A stretch of 37,797 nt of DNA from Nitrososphaeria archaeon (GTDB lineage: Archaea > Thermoproteota > Nitrososphaeria > JACIWG01), in the NCBI GenBank assembly GCA_029776125.1, contig JARVJS010000079.1, positions 1-37,797 on the forward strand, written 5' to 3'. The translations under genes were made by a program, and so were the position numbers. The notes beneath the pieces were generated by a model, which was not told the DNA's origin, did no database searches, and worked only from the letters and a program-made list of their open reading frames with translations. The number at the start of each line of letters is the position of its first letter. Position 1 is the stretch's first letter. Of this stretch, positions 23,481-31,085 are shown piece after piece.

Positions 23481-25629
23481 TTAACAAAATTGCTACTTCA
23501 ACAACCAAGGTTATGGCTGCAAGTATACCGATGATGATAAGGAATGTTGAAATGTCGCCGACACTTGACTTTACTTGTGACACAGTAGCATCTTGTGCAT
23601 TCTTTATAGAGGTCTGTATGCTGTTAGCGTTGTCTGAAATGGACTTGCTCAATGTGTTACCTAAGCTGTTAATCTGGCTTGAGAGGCTGTTAGCGTTGTC
23701 GGAGATAGACTTACTTAGAGTATTACCTAAGTTTGTGATCTGGCCTGATAGAGTATTACCAAGGTTGCCTACACTTGTTGTCAATGTTCCAATAGCATTA
23801 TTTACACTTGTGAAGCCCTTAGACATTGAGTCAGATAATGTTGCGAGGTCACTCTTTACACTAGAAATGTCGTTTCTAATGTTCTGTATACCTTGTGTGA
23901 GGGTAGTCTTAATAGTATCAACAGTGTTAGATAATGTAGCAAGGTTATTCAACACAGTCTGAGTGTCGGGTGAAACACCTGTTACAGTGAATAGCAAGAA
24001 TGATGGCTTAAGCTCGCCACCAGCATACAGTGAGAAGACATGTAGACCTGGAGTGAAACCTGCTGCAACAAACTTTAGCTCGAGGTCACCAGTACTATTA
24101 CAGTATACACTGCTTGGACAGTCCCAGTTCTGTGGATCAACGCCGAGAAGACGGTTGTCAATGTTTGGTGTATAGCCTACAGTTGGATCAAGACCAGTAC
24201 CTAACACGGTAACAAGAGAGCCATCGTTAGCAAATGTTGAAGGAACAATCTTCAAAGTTGGAAGAACCTTAAATTCTTTCCAAGCAATCTCTGTACCAGA
24301 TATGTCAGAGGTTTCCTCACCAAGGTATGTGTCTACAGCCGTAACATTGTGCAAACCACCATAGGTGTGTGGCACTGTGAACTTTACTGTAACATTAAAC
24401 TGCCCGTCTGCACCAGTGGTAGCGTTAGCCATCCAATAGTATGTTCCATCACCTAGTTCAATTTCAAACCAGTATATGAATACAGCAATCTTTGCTGGGA
24501 AACCGTATGCCTTTGCAGTAACAACAGTACCAACAGGACCTTCTTTAGGATCTAGCACAAGTGTTGGAACGACATTGATATAGAATACGAACCTGAAATT
24601 GTTAGCATCCTTTAATAGGATGTAGTGGGATTCCATCGAGGTTACCGGTATAGTTACTGTTGTGTTAAAGAAGCCTGTACCATTAGCCATTACGGAGCCA
24701 AGATACTTTGAACCATCAAACCATATTGTCACATTACCTGGATAGAAGTAGTTTCCTGCAATAACAAGCTCATCAAAGACACCCACTTTAACATGGTACC
24801 AAGAACCAAAGTCTGTTTCATTTCCAAATATGTAGCCTTCGTCAGCAAGAACATTGTCTACTTGAAGGAGACCTCTGGGATACTCTTCCCAATCAAATGA
24901 GTAGGTTTCGGCAGTCTTATTATCAACAGCATAGAACGTTATAACTTCAATGAAATCTTCTATTGGCCACTGATCAGAATCAACCAGAATCTTTAAGTCA
25001 GGAGCGTTCATGCTGTAGACGAACTGGCCCTTCTCGTTTGTTGGATAAAGATTCCTTATAACAACATCCTCATGTTCTATTGGGTCATAGTAGCTTAGGT
25101 TAACATAGTTGTTTGCTGAGAAGGCATAGCCTTTAAGTGATATGGCTCTTCCAGCAGGACCCCAGCTTGGAACAACCTCAAATGCTGCTGTTACAATGAT
25201 AACGTTGTCTGTTACTGCAACGGAGGTTGCACTACCGTCGAAGGCTTTAACATAGTATTCTCCGCCGGCAATGTCCTTTGGTATGGAACCATTAACCCAA
25301 CCGTTACCTATCGAATAGCTGTCCACAGTTTTACCTGGACCAAAAAGGTCTGCGACCTTAAATGTTGGAGTGTATTTGAAGTCTCCTGAAGAAATTTGTG
25401 AGAAGCCGTCTTTGCTCCATACCAGATAGAACTGTCCACCCGAGAATGTTACTCCACCAAAGTACAGGTGTACGGTTCCACCTGCTGGAACTTCTGTTGG
25501 TGCACTTGGTGCTAGTGTGGTTTCAATTAGAATATAGCCTGTTGATGCCTTTACTGCTAGTGGAAAGAAAACTGCGAATATTGTTGTTAGTAATAGTGCT
25601 AGGATAAATGTTGCCTTTATTTTACTCAT
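23467..25629 (-). CDS. S-layer-like surface protein with coiled-coil stalk and C-terminal anchor
   Basis: The 720-residue protein has a signal peptide (about 1-28, with VKA as cleavage site), several Ig-like beta domains (about 30-550; repeated GPxG-V-G-F blocks such as SWGPAGRAISLKGYAF and KEGPVGTVVTAKAYGF), a stalk at about 558-695 built of 11-residue repeats, and one C-terminal membrane helix (about 696-716) ending in RRLS. Two cysteines (NWDCPSSVYC) could form a disulfide. The layout resembles stalk-type S-layer anchors such as Sulfolobus SlaB, though homology is not shown. The ATG has a strong AAGGTGA at four bases, with a palindrome between the TATA-like box and the start; a strong terminator follows. 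High expression is likely. Confidence 0.85.
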   Translation of the reverse strand: MSKIKATFILALLLTTIFAVFFPLAVKASTGYILIETTLAPSAPTEVPAGGTVHLYFGGVTFSGGQFYLVWSKDGFSQISSGDFKYTPTFKVADLFGPGKTVDSYSIGNGWVNGSIPKDIAGGEYYVKAFDGSATSVAVTDNVIIVTAAFEVVPSWGPAGRAISLKGYAFSANNYVNLSYYDPIEHEDVVIRNLYPTNEKGQFVYSMNAPDLKILVDSDQWPIEDFIEVITFYAVDNKTAETYSFDWEEYPRGLLQVDNVLADEGYIFGNETDFGSWYHVKVGVFDELVIAGNYFYPGNVTIWFDGSKYLGSVMANGTGFFNTTVTIPVTSMESHYILLKDANNFRFVFYINVVPTLVLDPKEGPVGTVVTAKAYGFPAKIAVFIYWFEIELGDGTYYWMANATTGADGQFNVTVKFTVPHTYGGLHNVTAVDTYLGEETSDISGTEIAWKEFKVLPTLKIVPSTFANDGSLVTVLGTGLDPTVGYTPNIDNRLLGVDPQNWDCPSSVYCNSTGDLELKFVAAGFTPGLHVFSLYAGGELKPSFLLFTVTGVSPDTQTVLNNLATLSNTVDTIKTTLTQGIQNIRNDISSVKSDLATLSDSMSKGFTSVNNAIGTLTTSVGNLGNTLSGQITNLGNTLSKSISDNANSLSSQINSLGNTLSKSISDNANSIQTSIKNAQDATVSQVKSSVGDISTFLIIIGILAAITLVVEVAILLRRLS
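23621..23752 (-). repeat. 66-base tandem repeat in the stalk
   Basis: Two units of 66 bases (23621-23686 and 23687-23752) encode 22 residues each, with LGNTLSKSISDNANS kept exactly in both. Each unit is two 11-residue repeats. Silent changes are many between the units, so the duplication is not recent or is kept by selection on protein. Confidence 0.75.
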
Positions 25630-25645
25630 ATTTTCACCTTAAGCG

Positions 25646-25672
25646 TTTCAAGTTTGAAATGTGTATTTAAGT
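25646..25672 (-). promoter_or_regulatory. Promoter and palindrome of the S-layer-like gene
   Basis: A TATA-like CTTAAATA lies at 25664-25672 on the minus strand, about 39 bases before the ATG. The near-perfect palindrome TTTCAA-GT-TTGAAA (25646-25659) lies between it and the expected start of transcription. This is where a bound repressor would block RNA polymerase. The rest of the 229-base divergent gap up to the Lrp-like gene is T-rich and shows no other structure to me. Confidence 0.5.
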
Positions 25673-25858
25673 TTTGTGGACAAATTGTCTATATCCTGTG
25701 CTTATAAAGACTTTACTTTTCGAGTCTATATTATTTTTGATTTATTTTTGCTGTTGTTTGGTAAAAATGTTTGTCTTTTATACTATAGGCTTCTTTTTTT
25801 GCTTTTTTGGAACCGTTTTGTTTATATTTTACCTTTTCTATAGGTTGTGTGGTTAGGT

Positions 25859-26317
25859 ATGAAAAGACTGGATGATTTGGATTTAAAGATTTTGGACGAG
25901 CTTAGCGAGAATGCCGGTATATCCATTCCTAAGTTGGCGAAGAAGCTTGGCGTTAAGCAGTCTAAAGTCTACAGTAGGGTTAAGAGACTTTTTAGAAGAG
26001 GGGTTATTAAGAGAATGACCATTGAAGCGAATGAGGAGGCTCTTGGTTTAAATGTCCAAGCGTTTATTGGAATCAATGTAGAGTCTTTGGAGAGGGAGAA
26101 GGTTGTTGAAGAGATTGCTAAGGTGCCGGAGGTCGTCTCTGTTGCTGAGGTTACTGGAAGATTTGACCTTATTGTTGAAGCGCATGTGAAGAGTTTAGAG
26201 GACTTGTATAGTGTTGTTTCTAAAAAGATTGCTGTATTAGCTGGCGTAAGCCACACTGAAACGTTCATACAACTTAAAAAGAGGGAGGGTGTAAGAAAGT
26301 ATTCGATGATAAAGTAG
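25859..26317 (+). CDS. Lrp/AsnC-family transcriptional regulator
   Basis: The product of about 152 residues has an N-terminal helix-turn-helix (about 5-52; LDLKILDELSENAGISIPKLAKKLGVKQSKVYSRVKRL) and a C-terminal RAM domain (about 65-140) with the VTGRFDLIVEAHV effector-site segment. Such proteins form octamers and act as feast/famine regulators, often sensing amino acids. The ATG at 25859 gives the usual N-terminus; GTG 25847 would add four residues. A TATA-like TTTATATT lies at 25821-25828. It is divergent from the S-layer-like gene; whether it binds the palindrome there, or its own promoter, is open. Confidence 0.93.
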   Translation: MKRLDDLDLKILDELSENAGISIPKLAKKLGVKQSKVYSRVKRLFRRGVIKRMTIEANEEALGLNVQAFIGINVESLEREKVVEEIAKVPEVVSVAEVTGRFDLIVEAHVKSLEDLYSVVSKKIAVLAGVSHTETFIQLKKREGVRKYSMIK

Positions 26318-26414
26318 TAATGTTAAAAAAAGTGGATTTGAGGAATTTTAGAAAAAAATTTTTAGCTTAAAAAATATTTTTTAGGCTGTTCATTTATGGT
26401 TCTGTTGAAGAAGG

Positions 26415-27098
26415 TTGAATAGGCTGTTTAGGTTTGAGGACCCCAAGATAATGGAATTATTTGATAAGAGGTTCATTTCTAGTATTTTTAAGAAGATTAG
26501 TGTTTTAGAAAAATGTGTTAGTAGAGTTGAGGAGGCATCTGGGTTAAGGTTTCCAGAATATTATATTGAACCTATTCTCCCAGTCTATTTTGATAATAGT
26601 GGTGGGATTGCAGTATACTATGCTAGGACTATACCCTATGTGGCCCCTAGTGGACTTGATATTGTTATACAGGTTTCTGCTGCAATGCTAAAGTATGGTT
26701 CAAAATCTTCTATTGAAGCCATACTCGCACACGAGTTCCTCCATTACCTAGACCTTGTTAGAAGGATTTCAAAGTTTGAGATAGTTTCTGACGAAGTTAG
26801 AGGAAGCGTCTTTGAAACATTATATAGTGATTTAGAGAAAATTATTAAGCCAGAATATGTGTATGCTGACAGGAAATTAGTAAGAACTCTTAAGAAAAAG
26901 TTTGCAGACGGATTTGAGGACGAGAAGTTGAAGGAGAAGACACTTTCTGACTGGATCAATAAGGGTAAGCCAATTATTCAATTATCGCCAGAAGAAAACA
27001 TGGTTAGGATTCCAGTGAGCACTATTTTGACCTCAAAATTTGATCCAATACTCCTTTTAAGGATCAGGGAGATCGAGAAAAAGGCGGGTCTAGCATAA
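26415..27098 (+). CDS. HExxH putative metallopeptidase-like protein
   Basis: I do not recognise the family. The 227-residue product contains AHEFLHYLD, with HEFLH at residues 106-110, inside a predicted helix after a hydrophobic segment, as in zincin peptidases. A third ligand is not obvious; Glu121 to Glu126 are candidates. There is no signal peptide or membrane segment, so it would be cytosolic. The start is taken as TTG 26415, the first after an in-frame stop; ATG 26451 is an alternative. Its TAA overlaps the ATG of the nucleotidyltransferase-kinase gene by one base, so the two proteins are made together and probably act together. In the gap before it (26318-26414) I see only A/T runs that may end the lrp transcript. 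Confidence 0.72.
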   Translation: MNRLFRFEDPKIMELFDKRFISSIFKKISVLEKCVSRVEEASGLRFPEYYIEPILPVYFDNSGGIAVYYARTIPYVAPSGLDIVIQVSAAMLKYGSKSSIEAILAHEFLHYLDLVRRISKFEIVSDEVRGSVFETLYSDLEKIIKPEYVYADRKLVRTLKKKFADGFEDEKLKEKTLSDWINKGKPIIQLSPEENMVRIPVSTILTSKFDPILLLRIREIEKKAGLA

Positions 27099-28735
27099 TG
27101 ATAGAAGATGATGTGAGAAATAGTATTCTTAAAATAGTTTTTAATGAATACGGTAGAGATAATGTGCTAGCGGCATGCATTTACGGTTCACATGTTGCAG
27201 GCTACGCTAGGCCAGACAGCGATTACGATATCATAGTAGTATTGAGAAACTATGCTGCAAAAATTGGGTACAAGTACATTAGAGAACCTATATTGGCATC
27301 CATACTAGCAGTTGAAAAGAGAATATTGTATGATGACGCCAAAAAGTCTTCGCTTGGAGAATTTGTGGTTGGAAGATTCCTTAATATTTACGAACCTCTT
27401 GTTGGTAAAGATCTTTTGGAAGAAGTTGAAATAGAATATAAGAAGAGGGTAATACTTGAAATATTAAGTGAGTTCAATGGAAAGTTTCAGCCCCTGATGA
27501 ACGTAATAAGGTTTCCACTAAAATACTTTCTTTTTGAAAAGCTTAGACGGAGAATGCAATTTTATCCACCAGCAGTATACAGTTACACTAAAACATACGG
27601 GGGAGCGCTTAGAGAAAAAAATATTGAATTTAGTCTGGAAGGCTTCAGAAGAGCGGCACTTCAACTTGTGAAAGAGAAATGCTGTATTGCCTTCAAGGAC
27701 GACATCGTATGGATTTCTGACCCGAACTCCTTTAATAGGATAAGTAAAATAAAGGCTATAGTTGAGGAGACTAAAAGGGACATAACATCCTATGCGACAC
27801 ATATATACTGTGGGAGGGTGGGAGTTTCAATAATATTGGAGGAGCTAAAATCTAAGATTGAGAGACAGGGGAAGGTTGAACTTTTAAATGACCTAAAATA
27901 CCCTTCAAAATACCTAAACGTTCCTGAGGGAATAGTTATTGTTAACGAAAAAGATTGGATTAAGAGAATGGTAGAATGCCTAGAATTAGGAGACGACTAC
28001 AGTTATAGGGTTGAAAAGATAGGAGGGTATGGTATAGATAAGATAGTTAGTGTTGCAAGAAAGTATGTTTTTATGTCAAATGGGAAAGTCTTTAATGTTG
28101 TAGTTAAAAGGTTCAGAGATCCTAGAAACATAAAATGGGCTGTACTTGCGTTAGCTACACTAGCGGACATAAGATTTGAAGTACTACCATTAAAGAGGAT
28201 GGCTAACGAGTATACGAATAATTTAGAATTCAAGAGATTTGGTTTTAATGTGCCGAAAATTCATGCTGTAGACTTGGATAGAATACAGCTTATAACAGAG
28301 TATATTGAAGGAGAAAATGTTAGCACATTATTGAAAAATGGTGAGTTTGAAGTTTTAGAGAAAGTTGGAGAAGAAATTGGAAGACTTCATTCTAAAGGAT
28401 ATGCTTTAGGGGATGCAAAACCGGATAACATGATTGTTTCCAAAGATGATAAAATATTTTTCACGGACCTTGAGCAGGCTAAAGTAGGTGGAGAAATAGT
28501 TTGGGATATTGCAGAATTCATAAATTATAGTCTGGCATTCTCCTTTGACGCAGAATATGCTTGGAAGATCGCTAATATTTTTTCGAAAGGATACCTAAAG
28601 TATGGTAGGGCTGAAGATTTGAGAAAAGTGGGTGATAAAAAATATAGTCTAATCTTTAAACCTTTTATTACACCACAGGTTTCTAAAAGTATCCTTTTAG
28701 GAATAGAGGAAGCAATAAATGATGCTAGCGCTTAA
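27098..28735 (+). CDS. Nucleotidyltransferase-kinase fusion protein
   Basis: The 545-residue protein joins two transferase domains. The first (about 1-100) is a minimal nucleotidyltransferase: GS at 30-31, then DSDYD with Asp42 and Asp44 as metal ligands, the Pol-beta/MNT pattern. A helical middle (about 100-300) is not recognised. The third (about 305-545) is a Bud32/RIO-like kinase fold: glycine-rich GGYG at 309-312, Lys337 in VVVK, Glu371 for the salt bridge, catalytic loop GDAKPDN at 438-444 and metal-binding Asp457 in DLE. Both active sites look intact. It is coupled to the HExxH gene upstream and overlaps the stop of rps27ae on the other strand by 11 bases. Substrates are unknown. It is not canonical Bud32, whose loop differs and which pairs with Kae1. 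Confidence 0.82.
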   Translation: MIEDDVRNSILKIVFNEYGRDNVLAACIYGSHVAGYARPDSDYDIIVVLRNYAAKIGYKYIREPILASILAVEKRILYDDAKKSSLGEFVVGRFLNIYEPLVGKDLLEEVEIEYKKRVILEILSEFNGKFQPLMNVIRFPLKYFLFEKLRRRMQFYPPAVYSYTKTYGGALREKNIEFSLEGFRRAALQLVKEKCCIAFKDDIVWISDPNSFNRISKIKAIVEETKRDITSYATHIYCGRVGVSIILEELKSKIERQGKVELLNDLKYPSKYLNVPEGIVIVNEKDWIKRMVECLELGDDYSYRVEKIGGYGIDKIVSVARKYVFMSNGKVFNVVVKRFRDPRNIKWAVLALATLADIRFEVLPLKRMANEYTNNLEFKRFGFNVPKIHAVDLDRIQLITEYIEGENVSTLLKNGEFEVLEKVGEEIGRLHSKGYALGDAKPDNMIVSKDDKIFFTDLEQAKVGGEIVWDIAEFINYSLAFSFDAEYAWKIANIFSKGYLKYGRAEDLRKVGDKKYSLIFKPFITPQVSKSILLGIEEAINDASA

Positions 28736-28904
28736 ACTTTGTATAACCACATCTACCACATGTTAGCCTATCCTCATGTTCAGCCAGAAAGACGCCTCTA
28801 CCACATTTAGGACAATCAACACGCTTAGAAACAATTTTACCGTCTTGAATAACATAAAGATTCCAGACGCCTTTCAATTCCCTCTTAGACCCTTTTTCAC
28901 TCAA
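28725..28904 (-). CDS. rps27ae: Small ribosomal subunit protein S27ae
   Basis: The 59-residue protein, encoded in a short frame, has the S27ae zinc ribbon: cysteines C31 and C34 (CPKC) and C49 and C52 (CGRC), then GYTKFKR at the end. The N-terminal KGVWNLYVIQDGKIV is also typical; there is no ubiquitin fusion as in eukaryotes. The start is TTG at 28904, two bases after the rps24e stop, with GGTGG about nine bases upstream. It is the last gene of the translation superoperon, and its end overlaps the converging kinase gene. Confidence 0.95.
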   Translation of the reverse strand: MSEKGSKRELKGVWNLYVIQDGKIVSKRVDCPKCGRGVFLAEHEDRLTCGRCGYTKFKR

Positions 28905-28906
28905 AC

Positions 28907-29269
28907 CTACTTACCACCTTTTTTAGCCGCAGCCTGTTTTTGCGCAGCCTTCTTACTCGCAAGCTCCTTTTTAACCTTTTCACGCTCTTCTTTAGAAAGT
29001 AAACGGACAAAGAGATGCTTTGGAAGCTGCCTTTTTGCATCATCAACCTTCTTGTACACGTATGCAAGAATTTTTGCATCACGAACGCCAGAAGAAGTAG
29101 AAATCTTTATTGGAAAGACAAGATTTTGATCGACATTCAGTTCTTTTGCAATAATTTCTCTAACCTTCTGCCTAGATGCGAGATGCGCCTGCCCATGAAA
29201 CATGGCCTCAACTTCCACTCTTCCAAGTAGTTGATTCTCAAACTTGTTTAGTATAGTATATTCTGCCAT
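28907..29269 (-). CDS. rps24e: Small ribosomal subunit protein S24e
   Basis: The 120-residue protein carries the S24e fold: beta strands in YTILNKFENQLLGRVEVEAMF, the RQKVREIIAKEL helix and the FPIKISTSSGVRDAKILAYVYK block, then a lysine- and alanine-rich tail that contacts rRNA. It starts with ATG after AGGTCACT. S24e and S27ae are neighbours in most archaea, and here they are separated by two bases. A 61-base gap separates it from the upstream dephospho-CoA kinase gene. Confidence 0.96.
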   Translation of the reverse strand: MAEYTILNKFENQLLGRVEVEAMFHGQAHLASRQKVREIIAKELNVDQNLVFPIKISTSSGVRDAKILAYVYKKVDDAKRQLPKHLFVRLLSKEEREKVKKELASKKAAQKQAAAKKGGK

Positions 29270-29330
29270 AGTGACCTATCGAGGGTCTGCAAATGGAGTA
29301 AATTAAACTTTTTTACAATTAAATCTATTA

Positions 29331-29858
29331 TTACGATAGGATATTATCTTTTGACAGACTCATTGAAGAAAAGATTCTTTCACAAAATGCTTTAATCCTT
29401 TCCTCTACATTCACTACCACAAGACCTTCATCAGGCTGTCCATATAGTACACATGAGCCCTTAGGGGAAAAGATTATGGCTACAAGGGCAAGAAGATCTT
29501 CTTCACCTTCAACAAAAATTCTCACAGGCTTTTCTGAACATAATGATGCCTTAAACGCTTCTATACTTTCTTCAGTGATACATCCTCTAGGATTACTGAC
29601 ATGAAATTCTACCTTGTGAGCGGGGTTTGAAGCCTTCCTTGGAAGCCTTTTCTCTTTTACATCAACAATCTGAATATCTGGAACTATGTTTATGGAAAGC
29701 ATGAAATCGAGTGTAGCATCTCCAACTGAAACAAGAAGATTACAGTCTTTAATTTGAGAGATTACTTTTTGAGCCTTATAAGAGTCATTTTTTATTAATA
29801 GACCTAAAGGTTTTTTCAGTTCCTGAGCTAGTTCTTCATTTAATAGCCACACATGCAC
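29331..29858 (-). CDS. GTP-dependent dephospho-CoA kinase (DUF359)
   Basis: A 175-residue member of the DUF359 family, shown in Thermococcus to phosphorylate dephospho-CoA with GTP, the last step of archaeal CoA synthesis. Visible blocks are VSVGDATLD near the N-terminus, DIQIVDVKEKR, the FHVSNPRGCITEES segment, VEGEEDLLALV and the terminal YGQPDEGLVVVNV, all typical. The start is GTG at 29858, two bases after the spt4 stop. Its place between spt4 and rps24e is a widely kept archaeal order, although the enzyme has no link to translation. Confidence 0.92.
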   Translation of the reverse strand: MHVWLLNEELAQELKKPLGLLIKNDSYKAQKVISQIKDCNLLVSVGDATLDFMLSINIVPDIQIVDVKEKRLPRKASNPAHKVEFHVSNPRGCITEESIEAFKASLCSEKPVRIFVEGEEDLLALVAIIFSPKGSCVLYGQPDEGLVVVNVEERIKAFCERIFSSMSLSKDNILS

Positions 29859-29860
29859 AT

Positions 29861-30049
29861 TTAGCTCACTTCGATAGCGTAGCGGCCGCTGGCCTTCAAA
29901 TTTAATATCTTTGCAATCTGAGACTTTTCAGGGTCTAAGATAATGATAAGACCAGACCATTTTGTCGTCAGGTCCGTGGAATTACATATTGGACAAACCT
30001 TTCCAGTTGTTAAAGCCTTACACTTTCTACATGCAAGTTCCTTTGGCAT
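29861..30049 (-). CDS. spt4: Transcription elongation factor Spt4 (RpoE'')
   Basis: Spt4 is the zinc protein that binds Spt5 and stabilises the elongating RNA polymerase clamp. The product of about 62 residues has a four-cysteine zinc site, C7, C10, C19 and C22 (CRKC and CPIC), and the WSGLIIILDPEKSQIAKILN block that pairs with Spt5. The ATG at 30049 is preferred: GGGTGA is exactly five bases upstream. A GTG at 30058 overlapping the rpo7 stop is the alternative and adds three residues. The order rpo7-spt4 is almost universal in archaea. Confidence 0.95.
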   Translation of the reverse strand: MPKELACRKCKALTTGKVCPICNSTDLTTKWSGLIIILDPEKSQIAKILNLKASGRYAIEVS

Positions 30050-30054
30050 AGGCT

Positions 30055-30609
30055 TCACCCTTCAACTTTAGCCTTTTTTACATCTTCTTCAATCCATTCT
30101 AGTGCGCCAAGGAAAGGTTGCCTACATGTTATGCCAATCTTTCCAATAGATTCACCACGTGAGAGGCTAACGGCTGTTATTCTTGCACGAATTCTTGAAC
30201 CAACTTTCAATATACGCTTTGTCTGTGAAGCAGTTATTACACCTCTTTTGGTGTCACTAGTAACGTAATCATCTATAATTTGGGAAATATGCAATAGTGA
30301 GTCAGTTGGACCTATTCTTACAAAGGCCCCGAAGTCTGTAACTTCGACAACCTCGCCTTCAACAACCTCCTGGACCTTTGGATAAAAGGTTAGAACCCTA
30401 AACGAAACCTGATGATATGAGGCACCATCTCCGGGGACAATCTTTCCAATAGGGTCTGGTTTAACTTCATTTAAAAGAATAATGTATCCTAGCTCGGGTA
30501 TAATCATACTTTCGTACTTTTTCTTTAAAATTTCTTCTGCAACTTCCTTTAAAGGCCTTCCGAACTGATCGGGAGGAATTCTTACAACATCCTCTAACTC
30601 AACTAGCAT
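30055..30609 (-). CDS. rpo7: RNA polymerase subunit Rpo7 (RpoE')
   Basis: Rpo7 forms the stalk of archaeal RNA polymerase with Rpo4 and binds emerging RNA. The product of about 184 residues has the N-terminal RNP-like domain (starting MLVELEDVVRIPP, as in homologues) and a C-terminal S1/OB domain at about 75-180 with EVVEVTDFGAFVRIGPTDSLLHISQI. The ATG at 30609 is chosen by homology of the N-terminus; a TTG at 30624 would add five residues. An 88-base gap to the PIN gene may hold an internal promoter: AT-rich stretches lie at about 30655-30675. The partner Rpo4 is not encoded here. Confidence 0.95.
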   Translation of the reverse strand: MLVELEDVVRIPPDQFGRPLKEVAEEILKKKYESMIIPELGYIILLNEVKPDPIGKIVPGDGASYHQVSFRVLTFYPKVQEVVEGEVVEVTDFGAFVRIGPTDSLLHISQIIDDYVTSDTKRGVITASQTKRILKVGSRIRARITAVSLSRGESIGKIGITCRQPFLGALEWIEEDVKKAKVEG

Positions 30610-30697
30610 GAACAAAATGATCAACCTCTAAAACTTATCACGCATAAACCACAAATTCTATAGAATATTAACCTTTCCAAAGAATTAAGTCCAAATG

Positions 30698-31078
30698 TTA
30701 ACATAATACAACCTTATCATTTGAGAGGGTTATGCATTTAAGTTTTTCTCTAAAAAGTCTTTCTCTAAGTTTACGATCCATTGTCGCCACCCAAACTTCA
30801 GACCGCCCCCTTGCATACGAGACTATTCTATCGTCTACAGAACCAACCTTCGGAGTCTCAACAACCTTCATTTTTTCGTCCACAAACTTTAAAGCTAATA
30901 GTGCAAACTTAGACTTCTTAACATGCTTGGAAAAGGATAGCCTAGAAAGTTCTTCAACAACACAGTCAGGTACAACAAATAGTACAGGGTCTAATAACCT
31001 TATAATGTCGTCTATTATATGGGAAGACTTTTCCGCTAAAGTCATTATAAAACTTGTATCAAAAACTACTTCAAACAA
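30698..31078 (-). CDS. PIN-domain nuclease, Fcf1/Utp24-like
   Basis: The 126-residue protein is a single PIN domain with the acidic residues of a two-metal nuclease: Asp7 (FDTSF), Glu42 (VVEEL), Asp82/Asp83 (SVDDRI) and Asp101 (ATMDRKL). Similar PIN proteins follow the aIF2-gamma gene in many archaea and are thought to act in rRNA processing; they are not part of a toxin-antitoxin pair, and no antitoxin gene is adjacent here. The start is TTG at 31078, seven bases after the aIF2-gamma stop. Confidence 0.88.
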   Translation of the reverse strand: MFEVVFDTSFIMTLAEKSSHIIDDIIRLLDPVLFVVPDCVVEELSRLSFSKHVKKSKFALLALKFVDEKMKVVETPKVGSVDDRIVSYARGRSEVWVATMDRKLRERLFREKLKCITLSNDKVVLC

Positions 31079-31085
31079 TTTGCAT

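Noticed and set aside
23621..23752. 66-base tandem repeat considered as a CRISPR-like or noncoding array
   Set aside because: It is in frame within the surface-protein gene, with silent differences between units, and encodes coiled-coil repeats.
27098..28735. Kinase fusion considered as Kae1-Bud32
   Set aside because: The N-terminal part is a nucleotidyltransferase, not a Kae1 fold, and the kinase catalytic loop differs from Bud32.
28776..29129. Plus-strand frame of 117 codons in the S27ae/S24e region
   Set aside because: It is antisense to two certain ribosomal protein genes.
30698..31078. PIN protein considered as a VapC toxin
   Set aside because: No antitoxin-like gene is adjacent, and its place after aIF2-gamma is the conserved place of a housekeeping PIN protein.
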